Of a DNA stretch of 26,277 nt, positions 24,137-26,277 are shown one piece after another; position 1 is the first letter of the stretch, and each line of letters begins with the position of its first letter. The notes under the pieces were generated by a model. That model saw only the letters and a list, made by a program, of their open reading frames with translations, was not told where the DNA came from and searched no databases. Both the position numbers and the translations under genes were made by a program. Source of the DNA: Tritrichomonas musculus (Eukaryota; Parabasalia; Tritrichomonadida; Tritrichomonadidae); contig JAPFFF010000326.1 in assembly GCA_039105265.1 (NCBI GenBank), positions 1 to 26,277 of the forward strand, in the 5' to 3' direction.

Positions 24137-25753
24137 TTTAACTCCCTTATTTGCAGCAACAGAAAAAGGAAATAAGCACATTGTTGAACTTTTATTATCA
24201 AAACCAAATATCGATATTAGTTTAAATTCAATTTAAATTCATTTTTTTAAATAGCATTTTGATTTAACATTTAAAATAAGGTTTATTTGTGTGTATTTTA
24301 ATATCATTAAAAACATTTAATTATTTAATTCCATTCAAAATTACTATTTTTCATTACATTTGAACTTAATTTTAAAATTCAATTCCCTATTTTAAATGTT
24401 TCATTCAGTTTTATTTTAATGTTAAAATAAAATTTAAAATTCATTATTTTCAAGTGATTTTATATTAAGATTTTAATGATATAAATGCTTTTCAATGCTC
24501 TTGCAATGTTCCAAATACTGAAATTGTTCAACTTTTCTTGTCCAAAAATATTGATGTCAATCAAAAGCAAATTTCATAATACTATTATTTATATCATTTT
24601 AAATGCTATATAGTTCATACTATTATTCGCTATAATTTACTATGTTCATCATCATTGATTTTCTTAATATTTCATATAATATCTCATAAAGAAATACTTA
24701 ATTTTTTTTAAGTAATAAAATTTGTAAATCATTTAATTTTTATGTCATTTCAAAATAATCAAATAATTTAATGATATTTTATATAACTTTTTTTTCATCG
24801 AATTTCATTATTGTTTTCTGTCTAATGAAGTTTTAAGAAATACTTAAGAAGCACCATTAATGTCAGCAGTTTTATTCCAATTTCTAGATACAGTCAAACT
24901 TTTATTATCTCAGACAGATATTGATGTCAATGTTAGATGTGTTTTCCATTTTTATATTTCAATATAGTCTATAATATTATTTGTTATAGAATTTCATTTT
25001 GATTTCATTATGTTTTAAAAATAATTGAATTTTAAAAATAAAGTTCAAAAAAAAAATTGAATGGTGTTTTTAATATTAAAATGTTTTAATAGTTCTACTC
25101 CATTATATGAAGCAGTCAATAATTGTCCTCCAGAATTTGTTAAAATTTTGTTATCATGTCCAGAAATACAAGTCAATGATTATTCTGTCTAATTTTCATC
25201 AATTTATTACGTTCATTCTTATTTTATGTAATGTGATTTTGAAATTGTGTGTTTTTAATTACATTTTAAAATCATTATTTTTTTAATTCCATTTGAAAAT
25301 CAATATTTTTCATTACATTTCAATACTATATTTTTTTATAGTATTTAAAAAATAAATATTTGTTTACAAAATTTCATCTCCAAAAATTTTATTCGGTTTC
25401 TTCTTGTATTTCAATATAATTTAAAGTTATTTTTTTTAATATGGTTTTAAGATTAATTTTTTTTTAAATATAATTCAAATTTTTATAATCTCAAGAAATT
25501 TAAAAATAAGAATATTCAAGAAACGCCATTACATTGTGCAGTTAAGAATGGAAATTATGAAATCATTGAGCTTCTATTGAAACAAAAAAACATCGATGTT
25601 AATTTAAAAAATGATGTTTTATAATTGATTAAATCAAGTTGATTCTAAATACTAATGATTTTTAAACCAAAATCATTCTTATGAAAAACACCTCTTGAAT
25701 TAACAGATGATGCTAATATTAAAGAATTATTTAAGAGAATAGTTCATGCTTAA
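24137..25753 (+). CDS. Interrupted ankyrin blocks (3' part of second ankyrin gene)
   Basis: Six ankyrin-type blocks, each open internally, lie in AT-rich DNA: 24137-24236 (TPLFAATEKGNKHIVELLLS), about 24473-24579, 24848-24967 (PLMSAVLFQFLDTVKLLLSQ), about 25088-25192 (STPLYEAVNN, then VKILLS), 25511-25624 (ETPLHCAVKNGNYEIIELLL) and 25687-25753 (NTPLELTDDANIKELFKRIV). Spacers of about 60-310 bp sit at the same inter-repeat loop as in the leftward gene. The last block ends with a TAA and lacks the second half of a repeat, as expected for a C-terminal cap. No canonical splice sites are evident. The blocks are either exons or remains of a repeat array. Confidence 0.5.
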
Positions 25754-26214
25754 TTCAAATTAAACAATTTTAAATCTTCATTTTGCTTTTTTTATTTATT
25801 TATTTGAAATGTGTATTAAAAATGTATTAAATGGTTGAAATTGAGTTTTTGGATAATTTTAAACCAAAAGTCTAACCTAGAGGTTTATCTATATCATGAA
25901 GTTCATGAAAATGAACTATTTGGCAAATATACGATAATACATTTATAAAAGAAAAAAAGCGCATAATAAGAAGCACGTCATTTAGTATAAATCATTTATG
26001 AAAGAAACAAGCACTGGAGATATTTTTACAGCTAAATTTTTTTTCAAAATTGCATAAAGGTACTAACCAGTAAATTGGTAAACTATTAATACATAATAAA
26101 AAGTTGTGACTAGCTGGTACTTATCATTAACGAATCACTCAGAATCTTTCAAAACAAGATATAATCATTTTATGTTTTTTTCAGAAAATTCATTCAAAAT
26201 TTTTACCTATTCTT
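25754..26214. other. AT-rich intergenic DNA with one small hairpin
   Basis: No gene is seen. GTTCAT-GAAA-ATGAAC at 25901-25916 is a perfect 6-bp inverted repeat around a GAAA loop, about 150 bp downstream of the ankyrin stop. It may act in the RNA or be chance. Nothing else was recognised. Confidence 0.5.
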
Positions 26215-26277
26215 ACCGCCAGCCGCGAGGTCTCCACTCGGCTTTGCTTCGCTCAGCCTCGCTCTACGCCCGCTAGG
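26215..26277. other. Abrupt GC-rich segment at window edge
   Basis: The last 63 bases change from AT-rich to GC-rich DNA (around CCAGCCGCGAGGTCTCC and CTTTGCTTCGCTCAGCC). In character it resembles the GC-rich left end of the Polinton at 6130-6165, but I see no shared long word. It may be the edge of another mobile element cut by the window. Confidence 0.4.

Overview
The window looks like nuclear DNA of a parabasalid flagellate (Trichomonas/Tritrichomonas type). It is strongly AT-rich. It carries two ankyrin genes with a DUF3447-like N-terminus and a BTB-like gene of a kind expanded in trichomonads. Many genes have trichomonad-style signals: TCA-type initiators a few bases before the ATG, and stop codons in the context TAAA. 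All identifications come from reading the sequence; no database search was run.

Layout. 1-1324: AT-rich DNA with no gene seen. 1325-4018 (minus): ankyrin gene with a 392-codon N-terminal frame, then single ankyrin repeats separated by AT-rich spacers at a period of about 190 bp. 4454-6112 (minus): BTB-like protein whose tail is a 36-bp (12-residue) tandem repeat carrying 16 DPF and 6 NPF motifs. About 6104-22203: a Polinton (Maverick) element of about 16 kb. 22204-22611: upstream region of the next gene with short repeated GC-richer blocks. 22612-25753 (plus): a second ankyrin gene with the same one-repeat-per-block structure. 25754-26277: AT-rich DNA ending in an abrupt GC-rich segment at the window edge.

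The Polinton carries the family's hallmark parts: cysteine protease, rve integrase, packaging ATPase, a likely major capsid protein, a possible minor capsid protein and a protein-primed family B DNA polymerase. It also has an HNH endonuclease, a basic DNA-binding-like protein, a Q/E/K-rich coiled-coil protein and several small unknown proteins. Most genes run rightward with 6-49 bp gaps; five small genes run leftward. Two repeat arrays, at its left end and near 17 kb, share a core. Most frames are open, so the copy looks young, but it is broken (about one or two breaks) and its right boundary is not clear.

The two most interesting signals are, first, five short G/D-[T/I/V]-Q-T motifs spread over four Polinton proteins, which match the dynein light chain LC8 recognition motif and suggest shared use of a host hub protein; and second, the BTB protein with an Eps15-like DPF/NPF tail, which predicts a clathrin-adaptor/EH-domain partner. 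The regularly interrupted ankyrin arrays are a third puzzle.
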